DNA of 64,000 nucleotides, taken from contig NZ_JACSOI010000003.1 in the NCBI RefSeq assembly GCF_018728565.1, forward strand, positions 580,009-644,008, in the 5' to 3' direction. Position 1 is the stretch's first letter. The number at the start of each line of letters is the position of its first letter. The translations under genes and the position numbers were made by a program. Shown here one piece after another: positions 1 to 9,323 of this stretch. The notes under the pieces were generated by a model. It saw only the letters and a list, made by a program, of their open reading frames with translations, searched no databases and had not been told where the DNA came from. The stretch comes from Zobellia russellii (GTDB taxonomy: Bacteria > Bacteroidota > Bacteroidia > Flavobacteriales > Flavobacteriaceae).

Positions 1-1061
1 GTAGTTTTAAGGACGCTACACATATTAATATCAAGAAAAATGATGGGACTACGGAAACCATTGAAGCTAAAAATACAATTATAGCTACAGGAAGTAAACC
101 GTCTACGCTTCCTTTCATCAAAATAGACAAAGAACGCATAATTACATCTACAGAGGCCTTAACGCTAAAAGAGATACCTAAGCATTTAATTATTATAGGT
201 GGAGGGGTTATTGGTTTAGAGCTCGGTCAAGTTTACAAGCGTCTTGGCGCGGATGTTACCGTAGTTGAATATATGGATCGCATTATTCCTACTATGGATG
301 CTTCGCTTTCCAAAGAATTGACCAAGGTTTTAAAGAAGCAAAAGGTAAAATTCAACCTTTCCAGTAAAGTGAAGTCCGTTGAGAGAAGCGGAGACGAGGT
401 TGTAGTTAAGGCCGATGATAAAAAAGGTCAGGAGATAGAGTTGAAAGGTGACTACTGTTTGGTTGCTGTGGGTAGAAGACCTTATACCGATGGATTGAAC
501 GTTGAAGCCGCTGGTGTTAAATTGGATTCTAGAGGCAAAATAGAGGTGAACGACCATTTACAAACTTCGGCTTCTAACATCTACGCTATTGGAGATGTTA
601 TTCGTGGTGCCATGTTGGCCCATAAAGCAGAAGAGGAGGGAACTTTGGTTGCCGAACAATTGGCAGGCCAAAAACCTCATATAGATTATAACTTGATTCC
701 AGGTGTGGTTTACACTTGGCCAGAAGTTGCTTCTGTTGGTAAAACGGAAGAAGAACTTAAAGAAGCTGGTGTAGCATACAAAGTGGGACAATTTCCAATG
801 CGTGCTTTAGGTCGCTCTCGTGCCAGTATGGATTTGGACGGGTTTGTAAAAATATTGGCCGATAAGAAGACGGACGAAGTTCTAGGGGTTCATATGATTG
901 GTGCCCGTAGTGCGGATTTAATTGCCGAAGCGGTTACTGCTATGGAATTCCGTGCATCTGCTGAAGATATCTCTAGAATGAGCCATGCGCATCCTACTTT
1001 TGCCGAAGCGGTAAAAGAAGCTGCTCTTGCAGCTACGGATAACCGTGCATTGCATATTTAG
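1..1061 (+). CDS. lpdA: Dihydrolipoyl dehydrogenase (E3), 5'-truncated by window edge
   Basis: FAD flavoenzyme that reoxidises lipoyl groups of 2-oxoacid dehydrogenase complexes in the cytoplasm. The open frame runs from position 3 without a start, so the N-terminal FAD-binding part with the redox disulfide lies outside the window. Visible are the ATGSKPS segment, the NAD-binding GGGVIGLELG loop, the second FAD motif IYAIGDV, and the C-terminal dimerisation domain with the active-site HAHPTFAE segment (His-Glu pair). The protein ends at the usual place for the family. An in-frame ATG at 273 is only an internal methionine. The lpd family assignment is firm; which complex it serves cannot be told from here. 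Confidence 0.96.
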   Translation, partial: SFKDATHINIKKNDGTTETIEAKNTIIATGSKPSTLPFIKIDKERIITSTEALTLKEIPKHLIIIGGGVIGLELGQVYKRLGADVTVVEYMDRIIPTMDASLSKELTKVLKKQKVKFNLSSKVKSVERSGDEVVVKADDKKGQEIELKGDYCLVAVGRRPYTDGLNVEAAGVKLDSRGKIEVNDHLQTSASNIYAIGDVIRGAMLAHKAEEEGTLVAEQLAGQKPHIDYNLIPGVVYTWPEVASVGKTEEELKEAGVAYKVGQFPMRALGRSRASMDLDGFVKILADKKTDEVLGVHMIGARSADLIAEAVTAMEFRASAEDISRMSHAHPTFAEAVKEAALAATDNRALHI

Positions 1062-1080
1062 ACTTTACAAAGTATTGTAA

Positions 1081-1116
1081 AAAAAATCCCGTCTAATTTC
1101 TAGACGGGATTTTTTT
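1081..1116. terminator. Bidirectional intrinsic terminator
   Basis: Perfect inverted repeat (arms ATCCCGTCTA and TAGACGGGAT) with an A-run on the left and a T-run on the right. It works for both the rightward lpd gene and the leftward CDGSH gene that converge here. Confidence 0.9.
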
Positions 1117-1342
1117 ATTTGTGGCTTCCATCACAATAAGGTGGGTTGCTTGTAAGCTTGCAAGTGCAGATTCTGGCGTCTTTATCTTCATCAACTTGAA
1201 AAACTAAAGAGCCGGGTTTCTGGTGTTGTTTATGAGAGCCATCGCAAAAAACATTCGTTTCGGAATGGCCGCAGGTACACCAGGCATATCTCTTATCTTT
1301 TTCCAATGCCAATTTAACGGGGGTAAACTTTTTATCGCTCAT
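1115..1342 (-). CDS. CDGSH iron-sulfur domain protein, two domains
   Basis: Small 75-residue protein with two CDGSH-type 2Fe-2S binding motifs, CTCGHSETNVFCDGSH near residue 22 and CTCKLTSNPPYCDGSH near the C-terminus. Each supplies three Cys and one His to a labile 2Fe-2S cluster. No signal peptide or membrane segment is visible, so it is expected in the cytoplasm. Bacterial members are thought to act in redox or iron-sulfur handling; no precise role can be assigned. It stands alone, with a shared terminator at its 3' end. Confidence 0.93.
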   Translation of the reverse strand: MSDKKFTPVKLALEKDKRYAWCTCGHSETNVFCDGSHKQHQKPGSLVFQVDEDKDARICTCKLTSNPPYCDGSHK

Positions 1343-1555
1343 GTTTGCTATTGTTTTGTTTTTAGATGAAGGGATAAAAATAGTAGAATCCTTTCAAGGG
1401 TTTATGTTTTACCGTCTATTTTGATTCAGTCCTAATAACCTTTTGCTTCGGATGTGTAAAGTCGATACTGTTTTTCTGGATCCGGTTCTGAGCTGTGATA
1501 TCTCTATTCGTAATTTCTATGTAGCTTTAGGTTTTAGTAATTAAAACATTTTTCA

Positions 1556-2566
1556 ATGCATATAAATGACAAGTCAGGTATTACGGAATACACTGCAGAT
1601 TCTAAGAGGTATAACACAATGAAATACAATCGCTGTGGAAAAAGTGGTGTTTTGCTGCCCGCTATTTCCCTTGGTTTGTGGCATAACTTCGGTTTTATAG
1701 ATAATCAGCATAACGCTAGGGAAATTTTAAGAACAGCGTTCGATTTAGGGATTACTCATTTTGATTTGGCCAATAATTATGGACCTCCTTATGGTTCGGC
1801 AGAAGAAAATTTTGGGGTGCTTTTTAAGAAAGACTTTAAAGGGTATAGAGATGAGATGTTCATAGCTTCTAAAGCGGGATTTGATATGTGGCCCGGGCCT
1901 TACGGCAATTGGGGCTCTAGAAAGTATCTAATGGCCAGTATAGATCAAAGTCTAAAAAGAATGGGATTGGATTATGTTGATATTTTTTATCACCACAGGC
2001 CTGATCCGGATACACCCTTGGAGGAAACTATGGTTGCTCTTGCGGATATTGTTCGTCAAGGAAAGGCTCTTTACGTGGGTATTTCCAACTATCAGCCTAA
2101 AGAAACGGCAGAAGCAGCTGCGTTATTAAAGGAGTTAAAGGTTCCGTTTGTGCTGCACCAAGCTAGGTATTCAATTTTTGATAGGTGGGTAGAAGATGGG
2201 CTGCTAGATACTTTAGAGGATAGTGGAGTGGGCTGCATTGCTTTTTCTCCTTTGGCACAGGGAATGCTTACCAACAAATATGTAAATGGTGTGCCAGATG
2301 ACTCTAGAGCAGCAAAAAATCTGACCTACCTGGACAGGGAACAAGTAGAAAAAAACCTGGATAAGATTAAAAATTTGGCAGCTCTTGCGGATAAGCGAGG
2401 CCAAAAGCTATCTCAAATGGCCATTGCTTGGCTTTTAAATAGGCCGGCTATTTCTTCTGTATTGGTGGGGGCGAGTTCTGCTGGTCAACTTAAAGAGAAT
2501 GTAAAAGCGTTGGATAATTTAACGTTTACGGAAGAAGAGATGAGGGTGATCAATGCAAATTCGTAG
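1556..2566 (+). CDS. Aldo/keto reductase, YghZ (L-glyceraldehyde 3-phosphate reductase) type
   Basis: NADPH-dependent TIM-barrel reductase, 336 residues. It shows the aldo/keto reductase tetrad: Asp and Tyr in HFDLANNYGPP, Lys in ASKAGFDMWPG and His in IFYHHRP. The strings CGKSG, SLGLWHNFG, WPGPYG and SRKYL are very close to E. coli YghZ, which detoxifies L-glyceraldehyde 3-phosphate and methylglyoxal-like aldehydes. The N-terminus is a few residues longer than YghZ; an internal ATG at 1620 (MKYNRCG) is an alternative start that would remove a poorly conserved leader. Physiological substrate is inferred from the family only. Confidence 0.9.
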   Translation: MHINDKSGITEYTADSKRYNTMKYNRCGKSGVLLPAISLGLWHNFGFIDNQHNAREILRTAFDLGITHFDLANNYGPPYGSAEENFGVLFKKDFKGYRDEMFIASKAGFDMWPGPYGNWGSRKYLMASIDQSLKRMGLDYVDIFYHHRPDPDTPLEETMVALADIVRQGKALYVGISNYQPKETAEAAALLKELKVPFVLHQARYSIFDRWVEDGLLDTLEDSGVGCIAFSPLAQGMLTNKYVNGVPDDSRAAKNLTYLDREQVEKNLDKIKNLAALADKRGQKLSQMAIAWLLNRPAISSVLVGASSAGQLKENVKALDNLTFTEEEMRVINANS

Positions 2567-2610
2567 TGTATCGTTAAAATGAATAGCGCAATGCTTTGCT
2601 GCTCAAAAGA

Positions 2611-2642
2611 AAAAAATCCGAGCTATAAACTCGGATTTTTTT
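2611..2642. terminator. Bidirectional intrinsic terminator
   Basis: Stem AATCCGAG / CTCGGATT with a 7-base loop, flanked by A- and T-runs. It lies between the convergent reductase gene and the minus-strand membrane protein gene. Confidence 0.88.
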
Positions 2643-2666
2643 CTTTTATTTAAAAGATGGCAGAAA

Positions 2667-3866
2667 TTAATTCTTAGCCAAACCAACTCTTCTTAAGAAT
2701 CTAAAAAATCTACTTTTTGAAAGTTGAAATATATAGATTGAAGTAATCTCAATTTTTGTCAAAACAAATCTTAGGGCAGTGGCGATTCTTAGTTTTATAT
2801 GCTCCTTATTTTTTTCATAAACAAGAGCGGAATAAGTACAGACGACCATAAAAGTTAAGGCTCCTAAAATAACGGTTACAGGGGAAAGGGAATGGTGTAA
2901 AAACCGATATAGTCCTAATCCTGTAAATGTGCCGTATAGGATAATAAAATGTATGATGTAAATTGATAGGGTGCTTTGTCCAATTTTTAAAATACTCTTG
3001 TTTTTAAGTAGGCTTCTAAATAGCATAAATACGCTAAAAACAAGCAGTACATCACCTAGTCTTATGAATAAGTAATTATTGAAATAAATGTTTGCAAAAA
3101 GCTGTAAACCTGTATGTTTTGATGCGAGTAAAAACAAATCGGATGAGTAGACTATTAATGTAGCCCCTGTTGCGGCAAAAAGAGGAATGGCTATGAAGTA
3201 TAAATATTTCAAGTTTTTAAACTTCGTAAAAACAACCGACAAAAAAGCTCCAAATGAAGCATACCCAAACCATGGGAGAATGGTAAAAACAGAACCGTTG
3301 CTTTTCGTTAGGTAATTGGCAAAGGCATCCGGTAAAAATGAGAATTCCCAAGTCTTGTAAGTGGGTTCAAATATGAATAAAACCAAGGTTGCGCTTAATA
3401 GTATAGTTGGGAAAGCAAACTTCTTTCGTTTTTCAGTGAATAGATAAACGCCAATAATCCCAAGTAAAGAAAGTCCTATGCAATGCAGTACATCGATCAG
3501 ATAAAAGGAATCATAGATTTTTCCCTGTAGAAGACCTAGAAGGTTCGTCCGCAATAAATACCCAATAAACAAGAGTTCAAGCCCTCTTTTTATGCCCTTT
3601 TTTACCCTAGGGTTCTGAAGTCCGGTTTTATCGCCTTTAATTAAAAGATAGGTAAAGATAAACCCTGAAACCGTAAAGAATACGGGAGCGGTAATGCCTC
3701 TAAAGTACTTCCAGATAGAAAAAGCAGTATTGGACCCATCTCTATAAACAGGGTCTAGCAATCCATCTATAAAATGCCCTTGGAGCATCATTAGAATGGC
3801 CCATGCCCTCATGGCATCAATAAAATACAATCTTGCTGTCTTATTTTCCACTGCAAATACGATCAA
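2667..3866 (-). CDS. Multipass membrane acyltransferase-like protein (HGSNAT/DUF1624 type)
   Basis: 399-residue inner-membrane protein with about ten hydrophobic segments. The N-terminal segment YFIDAMRAWAILMMLQGHF matches the start of the heparan-alpha-glucosaminide N-acetyltransferase / DUF1624 superfamily, whose members move acyl groups across or at the membrane; YeiB-like proteins are relatives. The substrate is unknown. The C-terminus is a charged cytoplasmic tail. The gene is alone, followed by a shared terminator. Assignment to the superfamily is by motif and topology, not by detailed similarity. Confidence 0.72.
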   Translation of the reverse strand: MIVFAVENKTARLYFIDAMRAWAILMMLQGHFIDGLLDPVYRDGSNTAFSIWKYFRGITAPVFFTVSGFIFTYLLIKGDKTGLQNPRVKKGIKRGLELLFIGYLLRTNLLGLLQGKIYDSFYLIDVLHCIGLSLLGIIGVYLFTEKRKKFAFPTILLSATLVLFIFEPTYKTWEFSFLPDAFANYLTKSNGSVFTILPWFGYASFGAFLSVVFTKFKNLKYLYFIAIPLFAATGATLIVYSSDLFLLASKHTGLQLFANIYFNNYLFIRLGDVLLVFSVFMLFRSLLKNKSILKIGQSTLSIYIIHFIILYGTFTGLGLYRFLHHSLSPVTVILGALTFMVVCTYSALVYEKNKEHIKLRIATALRFVLTKIEITSIYIFQLSKSRFFRFLRRVGLAKN

Positions 3867-4069
3867 TAGTTGGCGAAAGCATCATTAAAACTTAAAACTT
3901 TGCATTTTAGTACTTCTGTTCGTTGTACTGCTCCTTTGTTAACAGGAGCAACTGTCATATATACTTGTAATACAGTTAGTTTGGATGTTTGCGCTGCAAA
4001 ATTAGATAAAATACTCGCAATTCAACTCTATTTGCTATATTTTCGCTAAAACACATCAAACTACTAATT

Positions 4070-4603
4070 ATGGCAACGCTATTAGCATTCGCAGGAAGCA
4101 ACTCCTCTAAATCAATAAATTATCAATTGGTAAAGCATACCGTCTCTCTTATTGAGGGGTATAACGTTCAATTATTGAATATGGTAAACTTTCCTTTCCC
4201 TATGTTCAGTGAGGATTATGAAAGAGAAAATGGATATTCAAACTCATTGGTAGAGCTTAAAAATGACATTGTCAAGGCAGATGGCATCATTATCTCGGTT
4301 AATGAGCATAACAGTGGTCCTTCAGCTTATTTTAAGAATTTAACAGACTGGTTGTCACGTGTTGAGCGTAAGTTTTTAGAGGATAAACCTGTGTTGTTGA
4401 TGTCTACCTCAGGAGGGCAAAGAGGAGGTATGACAGCTTTGGAAACCACGGAAAAGGTTTTGCCTAGATTTGGAGCTCAAATAGCCGCTACTTTTTCTTT
4501 ACCTTCTTATCAAGAAAATTTTACGGAGGGGGAAGGTATAACGAATTCTGAGCTTGCTAAGGCACACCGCGCTGCTGTAGACCAGTTTTTAAGTAAATTC
4601 TAA
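4070..4603 (+). CDS. NADPH-dependent FMN reductase family protein
   Basis: 177-residue flavodoxin-fold oxidoreductase. The N-terminal LLAFAGSNSSKSIN carries the FMN phosphate loop, and NEHNSGPSAYFKN and MSTSGGQRGG are the other two flavin-contacting loops of the FMN_red family. Length matches single-domain members. The stop codon lies 12 bases before the pabB start and in the same frame, suggesting cotranscription. Likely reduces flavin, quinone or nitro/azo compounds; the substrate cannot be decided. Confidence 0.88.
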   Translation: MATLLAFAGSNSSKSINYQLVKHTVSLIEGYNVQLLNMVNFPFPMFSEDYERENGYSNSLVELKNDIVKADGIIISVNEHNSGPSAYFKNLTDWLSRVERKFLEDKPVLLMSTSGGQRGGMTALETTEKVLPRFGAQIAATFSLPSYQENFTEGEGITNSELAKAHRAAVDQFLSKF

Positions 4604-4615
4604 AGTCTCTTTCAT

Positions 4616-5911
4616 TTGCGTATTTCTACTACGTTCACGGTTTCTGAAATTAAAAAGTTTAAGGAGGACCTATTGCTTTGGGCGCAACAGTTTGAAGAAG
4701 TGGTGTGGTTGGATGGCAATGGGCACAATAGCAAGTACAGCTCTTTTGATGCTTTACTGGCTGTAGATGCCTTAACGACCATTAAAACTGATAGTGAAAA
4801 GGCTTTTGAAAAATTAAGGGAGTTTCAAGATAGGGCCAAAGACTATATTTTTGGTTATCTCTCGTACGACCTTAAGAATGATGTGGAGCGCCTGTCATCT
4901 AAAAATCACGATGGACTAGGGTTTGCAGAGTTGTTCTTTTTTCAGCCAAAGAAAATTATTAAGTTAAACGGGAATACCGTGGTTTTTGAATATCTGCGGA
5001 TGGTAGATGATGAAATACAGTCCGATTTTGACTTGATTTCCGGCGGAATTCTGGAGAAGGAAAGCATCTCAGTGACGGAAAACATCAAAATAAAGCTCCG
5101 TATTTTTAAGGACGAATATTTTAAACAAGTAGGTAAAATGTTGTCCCATATTCACCGGGGTGATATTTACGAAGCAAATTTCTGTCAAGAATTCTATGCA
5201 GAAGACACGAAAATCAACCCTTATAAGACCTATCAAAAGCTAAATAAGATATCAGAAGCGCCTTTTGCATCTTTTTTAAAGGTCTATGACCAGTATTTGC
5301 TTTCGGCCTCTCCGGAGCGTTATTTGCGTAAAGAAGCGGGGAAGTTAATATCGCAACCTATTAAAGGGACTTCTAAACGAGCCAAACAGCCGGAGGAAGA
5401 TGATAAGCTAGTGAATGCCCTTAAAACCGACCCTAAAGAAAGAGCTGAAAATATAATGATCGTAGACTTGGTCCGTAATGATTTGTCTAAAAGTGCCCTA
5501 AAAGGCAGTGTGGTGGTTGAAGAGCTTTGTGAGGTCTATACCTTTCAACAAGTACATCAAATGATATCCACTGTGGTGGCTCAAGTTTCATCCGGTGTTA
5601 ATCCCGTTGATGTAATCAAAGAATCCTTTCCTATGGGTAGCATGACGGGAGCCCCAAAAGTATCGGCCATGAAGATTATTGAGGAATTGGAGGCTTTTAA
5701 ACGAGGGTTATACAGTGGTGCTGTGGGGTATTTTACGCCCAACGGGGATTTCGATTTTAATGTAGTCATAAGAAGTATTCTTTACAATGCGTCAAAAAAA
5801 TACGTTTCCTATTCCGTGGGAGGTGCCATTACGGCAAAGGCCATTCCGGAAAAAGAGTATGAGGAGTGTTTGCTGAAGGCAAAAGCTATGCGAGAAGTCC
5901 TTGAGGGCTAA
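4616..5911 (+). CDS. pabB: Aminodeoxychorismate synthase component I
   Basis: Chorismate-binding enzyme that aminates chorismate on the way to 4-aminobenzoate and folate. The C-terminal catalytic domain is complete: DRIMVDL-like block IMIVDLVRNDLSK, the FPMGSMTGAPKVSAM signature and SGAVGYFTPNGDFDFNV. The N-terminal region is shorter and less conserved than in anthranilate synthase TrpE, and there is no adjacent trp operon, which favours PabB. The start must be TTG at 4616: the preceding gene's stop is in the same frame 12 bases upstream and no ATG occurs near the N-terminus. Its neighbour tilS follows after 59 bases. Confidence 0.9.
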   Translation: MRISTTFTVSEIKKFKEDLLLWAQQFEEVVWLDGNGHNSKYSSFDALLAVDALTTIKTDSEKAFEKLREFQDRAKDYIFGYLSYDLKNDVERLSSKNHDGLGFAELFFFQPKKIIKLNGNTVVFEYLRMVDDEIQSDFDLISGGILEKESISVTENIKIKLRIFKDEYFKQVGKMLSHIHRGDIYEANFCQEFYAEDTKINPYKTYQKLNKISEAPFASFLKVYDQYLLSASPERYLRKEAGKLISQPIKGTSKRAKQPEEDDKLVNALKTDPKERAENIMIVDLVRNDLSKSALKGSVVVEELCEVYTFQQVHQMISTVVAQVSSGVNPVDVIKESFPMGSMTGAPKVSAMKIIEELEAFKRGLYSGAVGYFTPNGDFDFNVVIRSILYNASKKYVSYSVGGAITAKAIPEKEYEECLLKAKAMREVLEG

Positions 5912-5970
5912 GCCTGTTTAAAGATGCGTATTGTGACTTCCAAATTCTAATTCTTGCTTACCTTTATATC

Positions 5971-7278
5971 GTGTTAGAAGAATTTCAAAAACATATTGAA
6001 GCTAATTTTCAAAACCTTGTAAAGACCAAGTTTTTATTGGCCTGTAGCGGAGGGTTGGATAGTGTGGCTTTGGTTCATCTTTGCATTAAGTGTAAATTGG
6101 ATTTTGCCATTGCGCACTGCAACTTTAATTTGAGGGGAGAGGCTAGCAACGGTGATGAAAAATTTGTTCAAGAATTAGCATCGAGTAATGATATTCAATT
6201 TTTCGTAACTAATTTTAATACAATTGGTTATGTTAAAAAAAATAAAGTTTCAGTTCAAGTTGGTGCAAGAGAGCTTAGGTATCGTTGGTTTACAGAAGTC
6301 ATGCGTGAAAATGATATTAAAACCTTGGTAACTGCCCATCATGTGGATGATAGTTTGGAAACGTTTTTAATCAACCTTTCCAGGGGGACGGGTATTGACG
6401 GGCTGTCCGGAATTCCGGAAAAAACGGAGCCTTTGTCAAGGCCGCTACTTCATTTTTCTAGAAGTCAGATTTTGGAATATGCAAAGTCTCAAAACTTAAA
6501 GTGGAGAGAGGATGCCAGTAATGCGGATACCAAATATCTTCGGAATAAAATCCGGCATGAAATCGTGCCTTTGCTGAAAGATTTAAACCCTTCTTTTTTA
6601 AAGAATTTTACAAAGACACAAGAACATCTTTCGGAGAGTGCAGCGCTTATTGACGCCCATGTTTTGGAATTGAAGTCGCGCTTGTTTCAAGAAAAGGAGG
6701 GGGTAATTCATATTTCCACTCAAGCATTATTGAATTTAAAGCCTATTTCAGCACAAATACATGCTCTGTTTAAGGCATATGGGTTCACGGAGTGGAATGA
6801 TGTGGAAAATTTAATAACTGCCATGAGCGGGAAGGAGATTTATTCTAAAACCCACCGCTTGCTTAAGGATAGGGAGTTTTTATTGTTGACCGAAGTTTCT
6901 GAGAAAGTTGATACCGAGTTTTATACTATTTCGGAAGAGCAAACCGAAGTTTTAGAGCCCATCCATATTACAATTGAATCGGTAGATAGTTTGTCAAGCA
7001 AGGGTCTCCACACACTGTACGTAGATAAAAAAGCGTTAAAGTATCCGTTAACGATAAGGAAATGGAAAAATGGCGACTACTTTTATCCTTTAGGAATGCA
7101 GGGAAAGAAAAAGTTATCCAAGTTTTTTAAGGACGAAAAGATTGATGTTGTTTCCAAAGAGCGCCAATGGTTGCTTTGTTCCGGTGAAGATGTAGTTTGG
7201 ATAATAGGTAGGCGGGCAGATGAGCGTTTTAAGGTAAAGGAAGATACAAGTGATATTTTAAAATTTATATTAAATTAA
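5971..7278 (+). CDS. tilS: tRNA(Ile)-lysidine synthase
   Basis: Modifies C34 of the CAU-anticodon tRNA-Ile to lysidine using ATP and lysine, an essential step for decoding AUA. The N-type ATP pyrophosphatase loop SGGLDS is at residues 26-31, followed by AHCNFNLRGEAS and AHHVDDSLETFLINLSRGTG, all diagnostic for TilS. The C-terminal TilS domain includes RKWKNGDYFYPLGMQGKKK. Start is GTG at 5971. The stop overlaps the dsbD start by one base (TAATG), indicating translational coupling. Confidence 0.95.
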   Translation: MLEEFQKHIEANFQNLVKTKFLLACSGGLDSVALVHLCIKCKLDFAIAHCNFNLRGEASNGDEKFVQELASSNDIQFFVTNFNTIGYVKKNKVSVQVGARELRYRWFTEVMRENDIKTLVTAHHVDDSLETFLINLSRGTGIDGLSGIPEKTEPLSRPLLHFSRSQILEYAKSQNLKWREDASNADTKYLRNKIRHEIVPLLKDLNPSFLKNFTKTQEHLSESAALIDAHVLELKSRLFQEKEGVIHISTQALLNLKPISAQIHALFKAYGFTEWNDVENLITAMSGKEIYSKTHRLLKDREFLLLTEVSEKVDTEFYTISEEQTEVLEPIHITIESVDSLSSKGLHTLYVDKKALKYPLTIRKWKNGDYFYPLGMQGKKKLSKFFKDEKIDVVSKERQWLLCSGEDVVWIIGRRADERFKVKEDTSDILKFILN

Positions 7279-9245
7279 TGAAATATATAATAGTATTTAT
7301 TGCATTGTTTTTTAATTCTTTAGGTCTTTTCTCCCAGGATGATGACAATCCCGTAAAATGGTCTCAAGAAGTAAAAAAAATTAGCGACACAGATTATGAG
7401 TTGATTCTGAAAGGAGACATTGCGGAAGGTTGGCATGTGTACTCTCAGTTCACTTCTGAAGGAGGGTCCTTGCCAAGTGAATTCAGTTATAAAAATGCAG
7501 GCGAAAACTATGAGCTTGTTGGTGAAACTTTAGAGAGTGAAACCATTGTTGAGTATAGTGATATTTTTGAGGTAGATGAAACCTTTTTTAAGGAAACCGC
7601 CATTTTTACTCAAAAAATAAAACTACTTAATCCGGATGTCAATCAAATTGATATCAACTTTTTCTATCAGGTTTGTAAAGAGGTCTGTATTCCGGTGGAT
7701 GCAGATTTTAGTTTTGTTCTAGATGGAGGGGTGGCTGTAAACGAGGAGAAGACTATAGATGAACACAGTAAATCTTTGAGTTCGGCTTTAAAAATCGATT
7801 TAAAGAATAAGGAACTTTTAGGGAGTACGCACGAGGTAGGTGAGGCAAGTTCCGGTCTTTGGATGATTTTTGGCTTAGGATTTTTAGGTGGATTAATTGC
7901 GTTGTTGACGCCCTGCGTTTTTCCTATGATTCCGCTTACGGTATCGTTTTTCACCAAACACTCGCAAAAAAAATCCAAAGGCATTATAAATGCCCTGTTG
8001 TATGGCTTTTTCATTGTTTTAATATACTTTTTACTGAGTCTGCCTTTCCATATTTTTGACTCGGTAGACTCCCAGATATTAAATACCATTGCTACCAATA
8101 TTTGGTTGAACATTGCCTTTTTCTTGATTTTCGTGTTCTTTTCGTTCTCCTTTTTCGGGTACTATGAATTGACTTTGCCTAGTTCTTGGGCAAATAAGAT
8201 GGATGCAGCTTCTTCCAAAATAGGTGGCGTAATAGGTATTTTCTTTATGGCGGTAACATTGGCCATTGTTTCATTCTCATGTACAGGGCCTATTTTAGGC
8301 GGACTCTTAGGAAGCACTGTACTAGAAGAGGGTGATGTAGCTGTGAACCTTTCAGCGGGCATGACCGGTTTTGGTGTGGCGCTGGCTCTGCCGTTCGCTC
8401 TTTTTGCATTATTCCCTGCCTGGTTGAATTCATTGCCAAAATCCGGTGGGTGGATGACTACGGTTAAAGTGGTGTTAGGTTTTCTAGAACTGGCATTAGC
8501 ACTTAAATTCCTTTCCAATGCAGACCTTGTAGGCAATTGGGGTATTTTAAAACGTGAAATATTCTTGGGTATATGGGTGGTATTGTTCGTATTGCTTGCG
8601 CTTTATCTTTTTGGATTATTTAGGTTTCCGCATGACGGACCAAAGCAAAAACTTTCAGCGGGAAGAAAAGTTACGGGATTGGTAAGTGCCGCGTTTTCAA
8701 TTTATGTTCTTTTGGGGCTTATAGGGGTTTCTAACCTTAAGCTTTTGAGTGGTTTTCCGCCACCGGCATTTTACAGTGTTTTTGAAACAGAGAGCGACTG
8801 TCCGCTGGGCATAGATTGTTATAAGGATTTTGATGAAGGAGTAGCTCATGCAAAGAAAGTAAATAAGCCTATCCTGTTGGACTTTACCGGTTGGGCCTGT
8901 GTGAACTGTAGAAAGATGGAAGAGAATGTTTGGAGCGAACCTGATGTGTATGCTATTTTAAAGGAGGACTACGTTCTTATTTCTTTGTACGTAGATGACA
9001 GAAAGGAACTTCCTGAGGCAGAGCAATTTGATTTTAAATATGATACCGGCCGTGTAAAACATATTGAGACCGTAGGGCAGAAATGGGGTACTTTTCAGAC
9101 GGTTAATTTTAATGCGGCTTCTCAACCTTACTACGTTTTGATGACACCGGATATGGAAATTCTAAATACCGCAGTGCAGTATACGGATGGTGATGTGTAT
9201 GAGGAATGGTTAAAGAAGGGATTGGTAAATTTCAAAAACAACTAG
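7278..9245 (+). CDS. dsbD: Thiol:disulfide interchange protein DsbD
   Basis: Carries reducing power from cytoplasmic thioredoxin across the inner membrane to periplasmic proteins. Order of parts in 655 residues: signal peptide to about residue 20; periplasmic alpha domain with the redox pair CKEVC near residue 133; about eight membrane segments with the Cys-bearing LTPCVFPMIP and SFSCTGPILGG motifs; and a C-terminal thioredoxin-like domain with WACVNC near residue 538. All three Cys pairs are present. Starts on the tilS stop codon and is followed by a strong terminator. Confidence 0.95.
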   Translation: MKYIIVFIALFFNSLGLFSQDDDNPVKWSQEVKKISDTDYELILKGDIAEGWHVYSQFTSEGGSLPSEFSYKNAGENYELVGETLESETIVEYSDIFEVDETFFKETAIFTQKIKLLNPDVNQIDINFFYQVCKEVCIPVDADFSFVLDGGVAVNEEKTIDEHSKSLSSALKIDLKNKELLGSTHEVGEASSGLWMIFGLGFLGGLIALLTPCVFPMIPLTVSFFTKHSQKKSKGIINALLYGFFIVLIYFLLSLPFHIFDSVDSQILNTIATNIWLNIAFFLIFVFFSFSFFGYYELTLPSSWANKMDAASSKIGGVIGIFFMAVTLAIVSFSCTGPILGGLLGSTVLEEGDVAVNLSAGMTGFGVALALPFALFALFPAWLNSLPKSGGWMTTVKVVLGFLELALALKFLSNADLVGNWGILKREIFLGIWVVLFVLLALYLFGLFRFPHDGPKQKLSAGRKVTGLVSAAFSIYVLLGLIGVSNLKLLSGFPPPAFYSVFETESDCPLGIDCYKDFDEGVAHAKKVNKPILLDFTGWACVNCRKMEENVWSEPDVYAILKEDYVLISLYVDDRKELPEAEQFDFKYDTGRVKHIETVGQKWGTFQTVNFNAASQPYYVLMTPDMEILNTAVQYTDGDVYEEWLKKGLVNFKNN

Positions 9246-9264
9246 TTTAGTATTCCTATTAAAA

Positions 9265-9304
9265 GAAAAAGGGCGTTCCAAAATATTTTGGAACGCCCTT
9301 TTTT
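9265..9304. terminator. Strong bidirectional intrinsic terminator
   Basis: Long perfect palindrome (arm GGGCGTTCCAAAA) with A-run before and T-run after it. It separates dsbD from the convergent peptidase gene. Confidence 0.92.
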
Positions 9305-9323
9305 CATAGGTTAAGTTTTGTTC

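Noticed and set aside
8162..8536. 124-codon minus-strand ORF opposite dsbD
   Set aside because: Antisense shadow of the conserved membrane domain of DsbD.
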